This document shows, one piece after another, positions 1 through 12,600 of a stretch of DNA of 64,000 nt. A program made the translations under genes and the position numbers. The stretch's first letter is position 1, and each line of letters starts with the position of its first letter. Source of the DNA: Archivesica marissinica (Eukaryota; Mollusca; Bivalvia; Venerida; Vesicomyidae); the NCBI GenBank assembly GCA_014843695.1, contig CM026403.1, positions 41,940,572 to 42,004,571 on the forward strand, given 5' to 3'. The notes below the pieces were generated by a model. It was given only the letters and a program-made list of their open reading frames with translations. It was not told the origin of the DNA and made no database searches.

Positions 1-713
1 CATATACCGGTAATAATGATGAACATTAAGTATGACAACATATACTGGTAATAATGATGAACATTAAGTATGACGACATATACCGGTAATAATGATGAAC
101 ATTAAGTATGACGACATATACGGTAATAATGATGAACATTAAGTATGACGACATATACTGGTAATAATGATGAACATTAAGTATGACGACATATACCGGT
201 AATAATGATGAACATTAAGTATGACGACATATACGGTAATAATGATGAACATTAAGTATGACGACATATACCGGTAATAATGATGAACATTAAGTATGAT
301 GACATATACTGGTAATAATGATCAACATTAAGTATGATGACATATACTGGTAATAATGATCAACATTAAGTATGACAACATATACCGGTAATAATGATGA
401 ACATTAAGTATGACGACATATACTGGTAATAATGATGAACATTAAGTATGATGACATATACGGTAATAATGATCAACATTAAGTATGACAACATATACCG
501 GTAATAATGATCAACATTAAGTATGATGACATATACTGGTAATAATGATCAACATTAAGTATGACGACATATACCGGTAATAATGATGAACATTAAGTAT
601 GACGACATATACTGGTAATAATGATGAACATTAAGTATGATGACATATACTGGTAATAATGATCAACATTAAGTATGATGACATATACCGGTAATAATGA
701 CCAACATTAAGTA
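1..713. repeat. 38-bp tandem array, about 19 copies, continuing off the window
   Basis: The unit reads catatac(c/t)ggtaataatgatg, then aacattaagtatgaygr. Variants include units missing the cc/tg and gatcaac forms that alternate in blocks, a sign of multi-unit duplication. The array lies in an intron of the SART3 gene and ends against a MITE at 714. Confidence 0.97.
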
Positions 714-929
714 TTAACCTTTGCACGCTGGTGGCAGATAAAGTCATTATTGCAAACAGCATAGCCAGATCAGGCTCTATACTGTTTGCTATTCGGATAG
801 TGGAGCTAAAACACTTGGCTGAATAGCAAACAACATAGATTCTGATCAGACATGGCGCTACACCGCGGCTGATCTGGATCTATGTTGTTTCCAAATGTGA
901 TTTTATTTACTCAGCAAGCAAAGGGTTAA
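714..929. mobile_element. MITE, TTAACCC family (copy 1)
   Basis: The ends are ttaacctttgcacgctg and cagcaagcaaagggttaa, an imperfect inverted repeat. Inside are the paired blocks gcaaacagcatag and ctatgttgtttcc seen in the other copies. It is non-coding and foldback-like. Related copies are at 3835, 22082, 38193 and 62853. Confidence 0.7.
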
Positions 930-971
930 TTGACTGAGATATAGTTATTATTCACCTGTTTGTAACAACAT

Positions 972-1994
972 TGTAACTCAGCATCCATCCCCCGGGCCAG
1001 GATGATGTCATTTGCAACATTGTAACTCGGCATCCATCCCCCGGGCCAGGATGATGTCATTTGCAACATTGTAACTCAGCATCCATCCCCCGGGCCAGGA
1101 TGATGTCATTTGCAACATTGTAACTCAGCATCCATCCCCCGGGCCAGGATGATGTCATTTGCAACATTGTAACTCAGCATCCATCCCCCGGGCCAGGATG
1201 ATGTCATTTGCAACATTGTAACTCAGCATCCATCCCCCGGGCCAGGATGATGTCATTTGCAACATTGTAACTCAGCATCCATCCCCCGGGCCAGGATGAT
1301 GTCATTTGCAACATTGTAACTCAGCATCCATCCCCCGGGCCAGGATGATGTCATTTGCAACATTGTAACTCAGCATCCATCCCCCGGGCCAGGATGATGT
1401 CATTTGCAACATTGTAACTCAGCATCCATCCCCCGGGCCAGGATGATGTCATTTGCAACATTGTAACTCAGCATCCATCCCCCGGGCCAGGATGATGTCA
1501 TTTGCAACATTGTAACTCAGCATCCATCCCCCGGGCCAGGATGATGTCATTTGCAACATTGTAACTCAGCATCCATCCCCCGGGCCAGGATGATGTCATT
1601 TGCAACATTGTAACTCAGCATCCATCCCCCGGGCCAGGATGATGTCATTTGCAACATTGTAACTCAGCATCCATCCCCCGGGCCAGGATGATGTCATTTG
1701 CAACATTGTAACTCAGCATCCATCCCCCGGGCCAGGATGATGTCATTTGCAACATTGTAACTCAGCATCCATCCCCCGGGCCAGGATGATGTCATTTGCA
1801 ACATTGTAACTCAGCATCCATCCCCCGGGCCAGGATGATGTCATTTGCAACATTGTAACTCAGCATCCATCCCCCGGGCCAGGATGATGTCATTTGCAAC
1901 ATTGTAACTCAGCATCCATCCCCCGGGCCAGGATGATGTCATTTGCAACATTGTAACTCAGCATCCATCCCCCGGGCCAGGATGATGTCATTTG
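972..1994. repeat. 49-bp tandem array, about 21 nearly identical copies
   Basis: The unit contains tgtaactcagcatccatccc, then cgggccaggatgatgtcatt. I see one substitution in the whole array (g at about 1028), so it is very young or strongly homogenised. Open frames crossing it are a by-product of the repeat. Confidence 0.97.
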
Positions 1995-2204
1995 TTATAG
2001 GACCTAATGAACTGGTTCCCAGAGCTTCCCATACCGCTGATCAGTTACAGATCGACTCCTACTTTACACCACACTGGGGAGCAGCTAGATGTAAACGAAC
2101 CCATTTATCAAGATTTCTTTCCCTTTTAGTGTTTTCTGAACCTTTCAAGTGTTCTACATTGGCTATTGCTACCACATTCTACCAAATCTCTGACAAAGCA
2201 ACAG

Positions 2205-2470
2205 TTGTTGGTGCTGGGGAGCGAGGGTTAAAATTAACTGGTAGATAACACCAGCATTATCCAGGGTCTGTATTTCCATACATTCACAAGGTGTTCCAGA
2301 TCTATATTTCCATACAGTCACAAGGTGTTCCAGGGTCTATATTTCCATACATTCACAAGGTGTTGGTGCTGGGGAGTGAGGGCTAAAATTAACTGGTAGA
2401 TAACACCAGCATTATCCAGGGTCTATATTTCCATACAGTCACAAGTTGATTGAGGGTCTGTATTTCCATT
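2205..2470. repeat. Compound repeat: 65-bp duplicated block plus about 35-bp units
   Basis: The block gttggtgctggggag to ccagcattatccagg occurs at 2207 and again at 2363. Between and after them are four to five units of (g)tctatatttccatacatt followed by cacaaggtgttc. No coding signal. Confidence 0.8.
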
Positions 2471-2724
2471 AATGATGGCAATAGGGATTTTGCTATTCGA
2501 TATTCGGTCGGGAAGGTATTTGAATATTCAATATAATTCTATCAAAAACTCAAAATCATTCAAACTCAAAAATTGCCAAATTAACCTACTTTCTGTTTTA
2601 CGTGTAAACGTCATAGTCTTCCTATAAGGCAATGCAAATATGACGACGACTCATTCAGTTTTTCGTTATCGACAACTGTACATTCATGGGCATTTTCACA
2701 ATCCAATTTGCATAGATTTTTGTT

Positions 2725-2960
2725 TACATTTTTTTATCGTCGACACCGGTTGCCCATATGAGCGACGCCTCCTGAAGAGATTAGTCATTTTAAATTTTTG
2801 GAGGATAGTGCAATGATACAGACAGAGACCCATTCAAGACTCTCCTTTGGTTCTTTTATGTGCACGGTGTAAAGCACCAACACAAACACCTCACTTTAAA
2901 CTCCCATCTGAAAGACTGTTAATTTTATTAGGGTCAGGTGTGGGATCAAACAGGTTTTCT
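2725..2960 (-). mobile_element. SINE-1 copy, tRNA head decayed
   Basis: This is homologous on the minus strand to the full SINE at 17660-17956. It carries the shared body (ggttcttt..gtgcacggtgt, ctcctgaagagattagtcat, ggttgcccatatgag) but has lost the B-box-like part. Confidence 0.75.
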
Positions 2961-3214
2961 TATTTTCAGAGCGATTTTATTTCCAAACGTGTGACTGAGC
3001 AGACGGCCTATTTGAGAACAATATCATAAAAATCATACTTATTGGTAATATTGAGCAGTTAATTAAACATTTAAGATACATGGGGGTGGATGTTGTTGCA
3101 AAGTGTCTATAATATTTCAAAGGAATGTCCGAGCGAATATTCGTTGCCATCCCTAATTTCCATACATTCCACTTGTCCAGTAAATAGTTATTGCTATGTG
3201 TATGGCATGTGAAG

Positions 3215-3478
3215 CTGAAACAAGTTCCAGGGATCGCAGGTTCGATCCCCCGTCTGACCCTAATAAAATTAACAGTCTTTCAGATGGAACGTTAAACCGA
3301 GGTCTCGTGTCGGTGCTTTACACCGTGCACGTAAAAGAACCAGAGGAGATTCTGGAATGGGTCTCTGTCTGTATCATTGCACTATCCTCCAAAATCTAAA
3401 ATGACTAATATCTTCAGGAGGCGTCGTTCATATGGGTAACCGGTAGCGACGATAAATAAACGTAAAAAAGAAAAAAAA
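3215..3478 (+). mobile_element. SINE-1 copy, 5' truncated in the tRNA head
   Basis: It begins in the tRNA-like head (gggatcgcaggttcgatccc, which contains a B-box-like ggttcgatcc). It continues through the SINE-1 body and ends in the gcgacgataaataaacgtaa tail. It is inverted relative to the copy 250 bp to the left, so the two could pair in RNA. It ends just before exon e15. Confidence 0.82.
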
Positions 3479-3491
3479 AGAAACTGGTTAC

Positions 3492-3683
3492 CTTAAACTC
3501 TACTTTCGTTGTTTCAGTCCTGGCCTTATATTTGGACACATACATCGGCCTGCCTTCTAGTGGTGTCCTGTCAAATGTCAATGCATGACTCACTGCAAAC
3601 TGATCGGCAAACTCAACATAGGCGAATCCTTTTGACTGGCCTTTGAAGTTCTTGATTAATCGGATCTCTTCTATTAAACCACA
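3492..3683 (-). CDS. SART3: SART3 exon e15 (rest of RRM1, RNP1 motif)
   Basis: The acceptor ttttccag precedes 3683. The peptide is CGLIEEIRLIKNFKGQ, SKGFAYVEFADQFAVSHAL, FDRTPLEGRPMYVSKYK. KGFAYVEF is RNP1, with the two aromatic RNA-stacking positions present, and LEGRPMYVS matches human VEGRPMFVS. The donor is TTTAAG|GTAACC at 3491, phase 0. The next exon (RRM2) would be to the left of the window. Confidence 0.95.
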
Positions 3684-6600
3684 CTGGAAAAAAGAAATTC
3701 TTCAACATAGGACATACAGTTGGGACAATTTTAACAAGCAAAGACAATGGGAACCTTTTGCGACAAATAAGAAGCAAATAGAGGCTGAAACAAGTCTAAA
3801 AATGCTAGATTATATGTGGCAACCTAACTCGTCTTTAACCCATTTCATTCTGGATACATTTAAAGGCTTTTGCAAACAACATAGATCCAGATCAGCCGCA
3901 GCGTGACGCTGCGTGCTGATCAGGATCTATGTTGTTTGCTACATAGCCAAGTGTCTTAGCAAGATCATTTGAATTGCAAACAGCATAGAGCCTGATCAGA
4001 CGGAACGTTCTGTGGCAGGTGAAATGGCTCTATGTTATTTGCAAATACTGTTTGAACGGTATCCAGAATCAAATGGGTCAAACAAGATGCGTGTTTGCAA
4101 ATGGAGTCTTCAAAATTTCCGGCTAGCTTTGTTGAAAATACAGGGATATAAATTATTGTCCAATAATTTACTACCTTCTACATCCGCTATGTCGAATTCA
4201 GTCGGACCGAACAAAATACCTTGACATACCCGAAGTGTGACATAACGAATATCGACCATATTTGCCAGGATGATGTTTCTTGTAGATCACAAGCCTCGCC
4301 CGTCTCACATTTGTTCCATAATAAATCATTTTCCAAGTTGTCATTAATACGGAAAGAAACGTTAACACATAAAATAGAAAACACAAAAGTACCAAATAAT
4401 ATACCGGTATTGATAAATATAAATACTGAAACATGACAAAAAAATGGAAAGGAATTTTAGACAAAATTATCTTGAAATGGAAACAAATATATATATTTCG
4501 GGTTTTACGCCTGCATCAGCACCATTTTGGGCTATATCGCCGGCGGACAGTTTACCTAACAACACCTTTCCTGGGCAGGCTCCAGCGGTTAACCAGTACT
4601 TGGGTGCACCAACCTCCGTAAGAAACTGCCAACTTTTTCATATAAATGAGACACGGCCTGAGCGGGGCTCCAACCCGTGACCACCAGTGATCAGGGCCCG
4701 CGCTGGCAATCGCTAGCCTCGCCAATATTGCAAAATTGGCTAATAAAAATTCAGTTTGGCGAAAATGATAAAAACGGCGAAAATGTGTAAAATATCCGAA
4801 AATTGGAAATTCCCCCGTGGCTATTTGTGGAAAATTACTCGGGTCAAGGTGAAATCGTGTCGCGCGTGACTAATATCTCGGACTGGAGAATCATACAAGC
4901 GTGTTGTTTGTTTATTTAATGGGGCATAATGTTTGATTAGTGTGCAAACACGCACTATGAATTCTTATTATATTGAGCAGGTAATAATTAAGAGCAGGGC
5001 GGCATTACATTGTTGTCCAAATCCTTTGTAGACGAAAAGTATGCTACCAAATTGAAAAGCTTTACACGACTGTTAGACGTAAGTATGTCGGCAACTTTTG
5101 TTTTGTTTTTGTTGTCTTTAATTGTGTAAGTTAATTTGAATATCAAAGGAAAGCAGTAATAAATTTGCTACAAACAACCGATGCTATATAAATCGCATGT
5201 TTATGCATATACCACATATTTGCTTTCAAAAGGCATTCAGACACACTGCTAATTTGGTTATTCATTATAGTCTACATTTTGAAATTAAATGGCTCTAAAA
5301 TGAAAATTAGACTCTGGTGTAACTCCACCATCCAAAAAAATCAAAAAGTGATAGACTTTTTCAAGAGGGTTGGAAAGCGGGTCACCCATGGCTTCGCTAT
5401 GATTCAAAATCACAATCTATGTTTTGCAACTTGTGCATCAAAAACCAGAAATGCAATTCATTCACTACCGGTTGTACAAGATGTATCAAATTTGATATAT
5501 GCACTATCATTTGAAATGCACTCCACCATCAGCTTACACATTTAATAAACTGGTGCAGGAATGCATTTTAAAATGATTTTGAAAATGAAAGTGGACACAA
5601 CTTGTCAAGTAATGTATCACTGCAAATGTAACCCTTACCTCAGTTGTAGTTTATGGGCATACAGCATTTAGGTGGTGCAATTGCAAGATACATATAATAC
5701 ATTAATATACTATAAATACTCTGTTTGGGGAAAATGTCGTGCATCAGAATTGGCTAAAGGAAACAAAGATTTGGCTACAAAAAATTAAGAGCCAGAGCAG
5801 GCCCTGGTGATGATAGGCTACAGTGGTATACAAGTCAGCGACCGTAACCACTCGACCACGGAGGCAGACGGAAACAAATATATAGTATCCCTTTCAAAGC
5901 AACCATTGATACAACACTTAGATGGTTTCAATATAAATTTATTAAACGCATCATGAATACAACAATCTATACAAATGTAAGTTAGCTCATTCCAACCCAT
6001 GTGACCTCTGCAACAGCCATGAAGAAAGTATTGAACATTTATTCTGGGAATGTGTACACTCTCAGTATATGTGGAATCAATAAGGGAAATTCTTGACAAA
6101 TAATCATTTATCTGTAGTTCTTTCGTATGAAGCAATCAATGTGTTTTGGGTTTGTTGAAAATGAGTTGAAAGATAATGTTGTCAACTTTATTATTATTTT
6201 GATAAAATTTATTATATTCTGGTCAAAATACCGGAAATATATACCACAATTTGAGAGATTAATCGCATATTTAAACACACGAATCATGATAAATTATACA
6301 AACATGAACAAAAATGGAATCGTTTTTAGCACAAATTGTCAAACATTTCAAAAAATATTTCTTTTTATTATTTTTTAAAATCTACTCTTAATATTCCCGC
6401 ATGTTGCTATCCGATAATTACCTATTTTTTACGTACATGGATATATATTTTTTTGTCAATGGATATACATTTTTTCAGAAAGAAATCCACCAACAATTTC
6501 ACAATAAATGTTTTTTTGGTCCGAAATATTCATAGTTTGATGGAATAGAGCTCTATTCTAGACTACATGTGTATTATTAAAATTGATTACAATAGAACCA

Positions 6601-9600
6601 TGAACGAACAGGTGCATGTTATATGGATATTGACACAGTGTACTAGCAGACAATGCCATTTACGACAGGTGCATGCTATATGGATATTGACACAGTGTAC
6701 TAGCAGAACGACAGGTGCATGTTATATGGATATTGACACAGTGTAGTAGCAGAACGACAGGTGCATGTTATATGGATATTGACACAGTGTACTAGCAGAA
6801 CGACAGGTGCATGTTATATGGATATTGACACAGTGTACTAGCAGAACGACAGGTGCATGTTATATGGATATTGACACAGTGTACTAGCAGAACGACAGGT
6901 GCATGTTATATGGATATTGACACAGTGTACTAGCAGAACGACAGGTGCATGTTATATGGACATTGACACAGTGTACTAGCAGAATGACAGGTGCATGTTA
7001 TATGGATATTGACACAGTGTACTAGCAGAACGACAGGTGCATGTTATATGGATATTGACACAGTGTACTAGCAGAATGACAGGTGCATGTTATATGGATA
7101 TTGACACAGTGTACTAGCAGACAATGCCATGAACGACAGGTGCATGTTATATGGATATTGACACAGTGTACTAGCAGAACAACAAGTGCATGTTATAGGG
7201 ATATTGACACAGCGTACTAGCAGAACGACAGGTGCATGTTATATGGATATTGACACAGTGTACTAGCAGAACGACAGGTGCATGTTATATGGATATTGAC
7301 ACAGTGTAGTAGCAGAACGACAGGTGCATGTTATATGGATATTGACACAGTGTACTAGCAGAACGACAGGTGCATGTTATATGGATATTGACACAGTGTA
7401 CTAGCAGAATGACAGGTGCATGTTATATGGATATTGACACAGTGTACTAGCAGAATGACAGGTGCATGTTATATGGATATTGACACAGTGTACTAGCAGA
7501 ACGACAGGTGCATGCTATATGGATATTGACACAGTGTACTAGCAGAACGACAGGTGCATGTTATATGGAATGACACAGTGTACTAGCAGAACGACAGGTG
7601 CATGTTATATGGATATTGCTGGGTCCATGCTGCTCCCAATTCAGTAGTGGGGCGACCATCCCCTACCCAGTGGGTCCTCAGGTGGCGGATAGGGGAACGA
7701 CCCTCAGATATGGGGGTTTGCTGTGAATTAAATAAGCAGTCCCGGACCATATGGCGGTGTACCTACCAGGACGGGGCAGGATAGCACATGGCAAAGCTAC
7801 TCCTATTAAATACTCCACGTGTCCTACAACGGGTGCATCAGGCGAATATATGGGCCGCCTTAAAAGTCCTAGCCTAAGGCGCATTCTAATAAACCACGGT
7901 ACTACTCATAAACGCAAAATGAATCACAATGACAGAAAGAGTAAACCGAGATGGTGCTGGACCTGTGAAGACCCGCCAGGCAGGTACAGTGCCGGGTTCC
8001 ATACCTCGAAGGAACCCATCCCTAGCTACTGGAGGTCACCCTAAGCCGCCCTGTGGAGCCAGGGGACGGCGAAGGACAGCTACTGGCCGAAACGATAAGC
8101 AGAAACCTCATGCAGTGGAATGCTGAAGGAGTCTTTAACAAAAAGACTGAACTGGAGCAAGTACTACAGGACAAAGAGGTAAGTGTTTGCTGCATACAGG
8201 AAACACACCTGAACAAAGACAAGACGTTCAAAGTACGAGGCTACCAGTGCCTCCGTTCAGACCGACAAGACAGACACAAGGGTGGTGTGCTCACTCTAGT
8301 CCGGAACAACATCAATGCGAGCGAAGTGAAAACCTACCTTGAAGGAGCGGAATACCAGGAGTTCAAGATCAAGACCAAATCATCTGAGTTGAGCCTCGTC
8401 AACTACTACTGCCCAAATGACAAAGCCCTTGCCCTTGACACTATTGAAATCTCAAACAGCCGATACATGGTTGTTGGTGATTTCAATAGTCATTCCCAGA
8501 GTTGGGGATATGCATAGTCTGATAGGCGTGGGGATGAAGTGGAGGACTGGCAGGATGAGCACAACTTGATCCTTGTCAACCAGCCCTATGATGTACCAAC
8601 CTTCTACTCTAGGCGATGGCACACTACTACCTCTCCAGATCTAGCATTCTGCACAGAGGACATCCAGAAAGGTACGGTTAGAGAAGTTGGCGATCAACTT
8701 GGTGGAAGTGACCACAAACCGGTGTTCCTCACAATCAGCAGTGAAGTGATACAGACAGACCATCCCTACCCTAGATGGAACTACAAGAAAGCCAAGTGGA
8801 GTCTCTTTGCTATTCGGTCCAATTCTCTTACTCGAGGCATACAGGTACAAGGAAGAGATGTTTGTTAACAACGTGGTGAAAGAGTTCAACAGCTGCATAC
8901 TCAAAGCTGCCCATGAAACCATCCCTAGAGGTGCGAGAAGAGAATACAAGCCCTACTGGACCAATCAGTTGCAGACCCTCCAAGATGAACTCACTGAAGC
9001 AAGGAACAGGGCAGAAGAACATCCATCACAAGAAAACCATGAACAACTTCAGAAAGCAAAGGCACAGTTTCAAAAATCTAAACTGGAAGCTACACGATGA
9101 AGTTGGAGGGAGAAAACTGCTGCCCTGAACCTTGAGAAGGACGGGAGGAAGTTGTGGAGGCTCACGAAACAGCTAAATGATGAAGAAATTAGCAGACAGA
9201 AAATCATGTTGGATGAGGATGGGAAACTGTTGACCGGCAAAGAGACTGCAGACTGTCTCGCCAAAGCCTACCAGAAAGAGGGCAACATCAAAGTCACACG
9301 CCAACAGCAAAGAGAGGCACGGAAAGAACAGAAGGATAGAAGTAAAAGACATACGAAACAAGACTCCATGAAACTTCCACACCTGGAACTGTACACAGCG
9401 CTCAGACAACTGAAGAAGAGGAAGTCACCAGGACCAGATGGAATCTCCAATGAGATGCTAACTCATCTTGGATGCTCAGTCATGCTGAAACTTCTTGACA
9501 TCTTCAATCTTAGCTGGGAAGAAGGCATAGTTCCGCAGATCTGGAAGGAAGCCACCGTTATCCCAATCTACAAGAACGGCAAGGATAGAAAGAAAGCTTC

Positions 9601-12600
9601 CAGCTATCGCCCTATTAGTCTCACTAGCTGTGTGGTCAAGACAATGGAGAGGATAGTTAGCAAGAGACTCATGTGGTACCTTGAGACAGAAAACCTCCTA
9701 TCCAGGGAACAAGCAGGATTCCGACAGTTCAGATGCACAGAGGACCAGGCAACATACCTCGCTCAGGAAGTTGAGGATGCATTCCAAGACCGGAAGGTAG
9801 TTTTTGCAACCTGGATAGACCTCCAGAAGGCTTTTGACAAAGTCTGGACTGATGGGCTGCTGGTCAAGATGCAACGAAGTGGAATTGCCGACAAGATGCT
9901 CCGATGGACCAAATCCTTCCTACACAATCGCAGAGCCAGAGTACTTGTCGACAACCATAAGAGCAAGAAATTCCTCATCCGACACGGTGTTCCTCAAGGA
10001 GGAGTGATCTCGCCTACGCTGTTCCTCATCTTCATCGATGACTTGCTTGCAGAGCTGCCACATGGTATCAAAGCAGCACTCTATGCTGACGACTTGGTCA
10101 TGTGGTGTGTTGAAGAACATGCAACGACTGCCACATACAGAATGCAGATGGCCGCAGACAAGCTCACAGCATGCGCAGAAGACTGGTGCATCTCTATTAA
10201 TAAGGAGAAGTCGTCAACCACACTCTTCACACTTTCCACCAAACATAAGCTGGAACCATCAAAGTCGGTGGAACTGCCTTGAAGACGGACAATGAGCCAA
10301 CATACTTGGGGGTGACATTTGACAGACGGCAGACATGGAAGCCACATATCCAGAAAGCAGAGGCCAAAGCCAAGCGCAAGCTTGCAATCCTTCGGAAGCT
10401 TGCTGGCACCACATGGGGTGCCAATGATCACATCTTGAAGACTATTTACCAAGGTGTGGTCAGGCCTCACCTGGAATATGGATCCACCGCCTGGACAGCA
10501 TCAGCCAAGACCAACCAACAGACACTTGACAAGGTTCAGAACAAGGCTCTCAGGCTGATCACAGGTGCAATGAAGAGCACTCCAATCAAGACCATGGAGA
10601 AAATTACTTCCATCCAGCCACTGCAAGAACGTGGCGACACAAGAATTCTTCTACAGACAGAGAAGTTTCGATGTCAGGAAGAACAACACCGATGAAGCAG
10701 AGAGTTGAGGCACTAACGAAGAATCGTCTAAAGCGCAGCAGTTTCATCCACCAGTCCAAGAAGCTTGCTCGAAAGCACACCAGCCATCTCCCAGCCAAGA
10801 CATTGCCTCCAACGCCATTCCTATCCAAGCCATGGTTGACAAGCGATGAATCCAAGGTTACCATCTGCAGTACAATCCCATACATGACATCCAGAGATAG
10901 ACAACATGATGACGTCAAACGTGCCCTCACACTAGCACACATCGACAAGAGTTATCCTGGAGAAGCATGGATACAAGTCTACACAGATGGTTCAGCCACA
11001 AAAGCAGTAGCAAACGGAGGAGCAGGAGTGTATGTCCGACACCCAGATGGACACACACAGTCAGTTGCTCTACCTACTGGAGTACACTGCAGCAACTATG
11101 GGTCAGAAGTACAGGCCCTCAAACAGCAGCATCTCTAGTACACAACACTGTGGAGTGTGCCCAGGTTGTTTTCCAGACTGATGCGCTCTCAGTTCTGGAT
11201 GCCCTGTCTAACAACAAAGAACCCCACCTGATGGAAGCCCTTCGAACAGTCAGCGTAACTAAAAGAACTGTCCTCCAGTGGGTACCTGCACACATAGGCA
11301 TCCCTGGCAATGAAGCCGCTGACCAGCTTGCCAAACAAGGTTCTACCGAGAGGCAACCAGACAAAGATTTGACTTACAAGGAGAAATGCACCATAATAAA
11401 ATCTGCATCAAAGCCAAGTCGAGAAGGATGACTACCACCTTCTCACCAGACAGGAGCAAGTCACGATATTCCGGCTTAGAACCGGGCATAACCGCCTGAA
11501 CTTCCATATGTGTCGGAAGCTAGGACTAGCTCCATCAACTGCCTGCAGCTGTAACGTAGGGGACCAGACTGCAGAACACATCCTCCAGGAGTGTCCCGAT
11601 CTTCATGGGCTGAGGAAAACAACCTGGCCAACAGATACCTCTCTCCAGATGAAGTTACATGGCTGCCGGGAGGATCTGAGGAGGACGGCCCATTTCGTGT
11701 TTGCTGCCGGCTTGTCCATGTGATTCGCGAACGACAAGAAGAAGAAGATGGATATTGACATAGTGTACTAGCAGAATGACAGGTGCATGTTATATGGATA
11801 TTGACACAGTGTACTAGCAGAATGACAGGTGCATGTTATATGGATATTGACACAGTGTACTAGCAGAATGACAGGTGCGTGTTATATGGACATTGACACA
11901 GTGTACTAGCAGAACGACAGGTGCATGTTATATGGACATTGACACAGTGTACTAGCAGAACGACAGGTGCATGTTATATGGACATTGACACAGTGTACTA
12001 GCAGAATGACAGGTGCATGTTATATGGACATTGACACAGTGTACTAGCAGAATGACAGGTGCATGTTATATGGATATTGACACAGTGTACTAGCAGAACG
12101 ACAGGTGCATGTTATATGGATATTGACACAGTGTACTAGCAGAATGACAGGTGCATGCTATATGGATATTGACACAGTGTACTAGCAGAAGACAGGTGCA
12201 TGCTATATGGATATTGACACAGTGTACTAGCAGAACGACAGGTGCATGTTATATGGATATTGACACAGTGTACTAGCAGAACGACAGGTGCATGTTATAT
12301 GGACATTGACACAGTGTACTAGCAGAATGACAGGTGCATGTTATATGGATATTGACACAGTGTACTAGCAGAATGACAGGTGCATGTTATATGGACATTG
12401 ACACAGTGTACTAGCAGAATGACAGGCGCATGTTATATGGACATTGACACAGTGTACTAGCAGAATGACAGGTGCGTGTTATATGGACATTGACAGTGTA
12501 CTAGCAGAATGACAGGTGCATGTTATATGGACATTGACACAGTGTACTAGCAGAATGACAGGCGCATGTTATATGGACATTGACACAGTGTACTAGCAGA

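Larger units (their letters stand above)
7619..11747 (+). mobile_element. LINE of the I/Jockey group with RNase H, inserted in the satellite
   Basis: The target duplication atggatattg (7609-7618 and 11748-11757) is a piece of the satellite unit, so the borders are exact. The 3' end is a short gaagaagaag tract instead of poly(A), as in I-like elements. Domains in order on the plus strand are an APE-type endonuclease (8053-8868), a reverse transcriptase (9152-10282 onward), an RNase H (about 10967-11330) and a C-terminal cysteine motif (11508-11700). I see no gag-like ORF1 in the first 430 bp, so it may be 5'-shortened. Several stops and frame changes make it non-functional. Confidence 0.92.

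Noticed and set aside
1943..2248. 101-residue plus-strand frame at the end of the 49-bp array
   Set aside because: It begins in the array and runs into non-repetitive sequence without any domain; no splice or promoter evidence.
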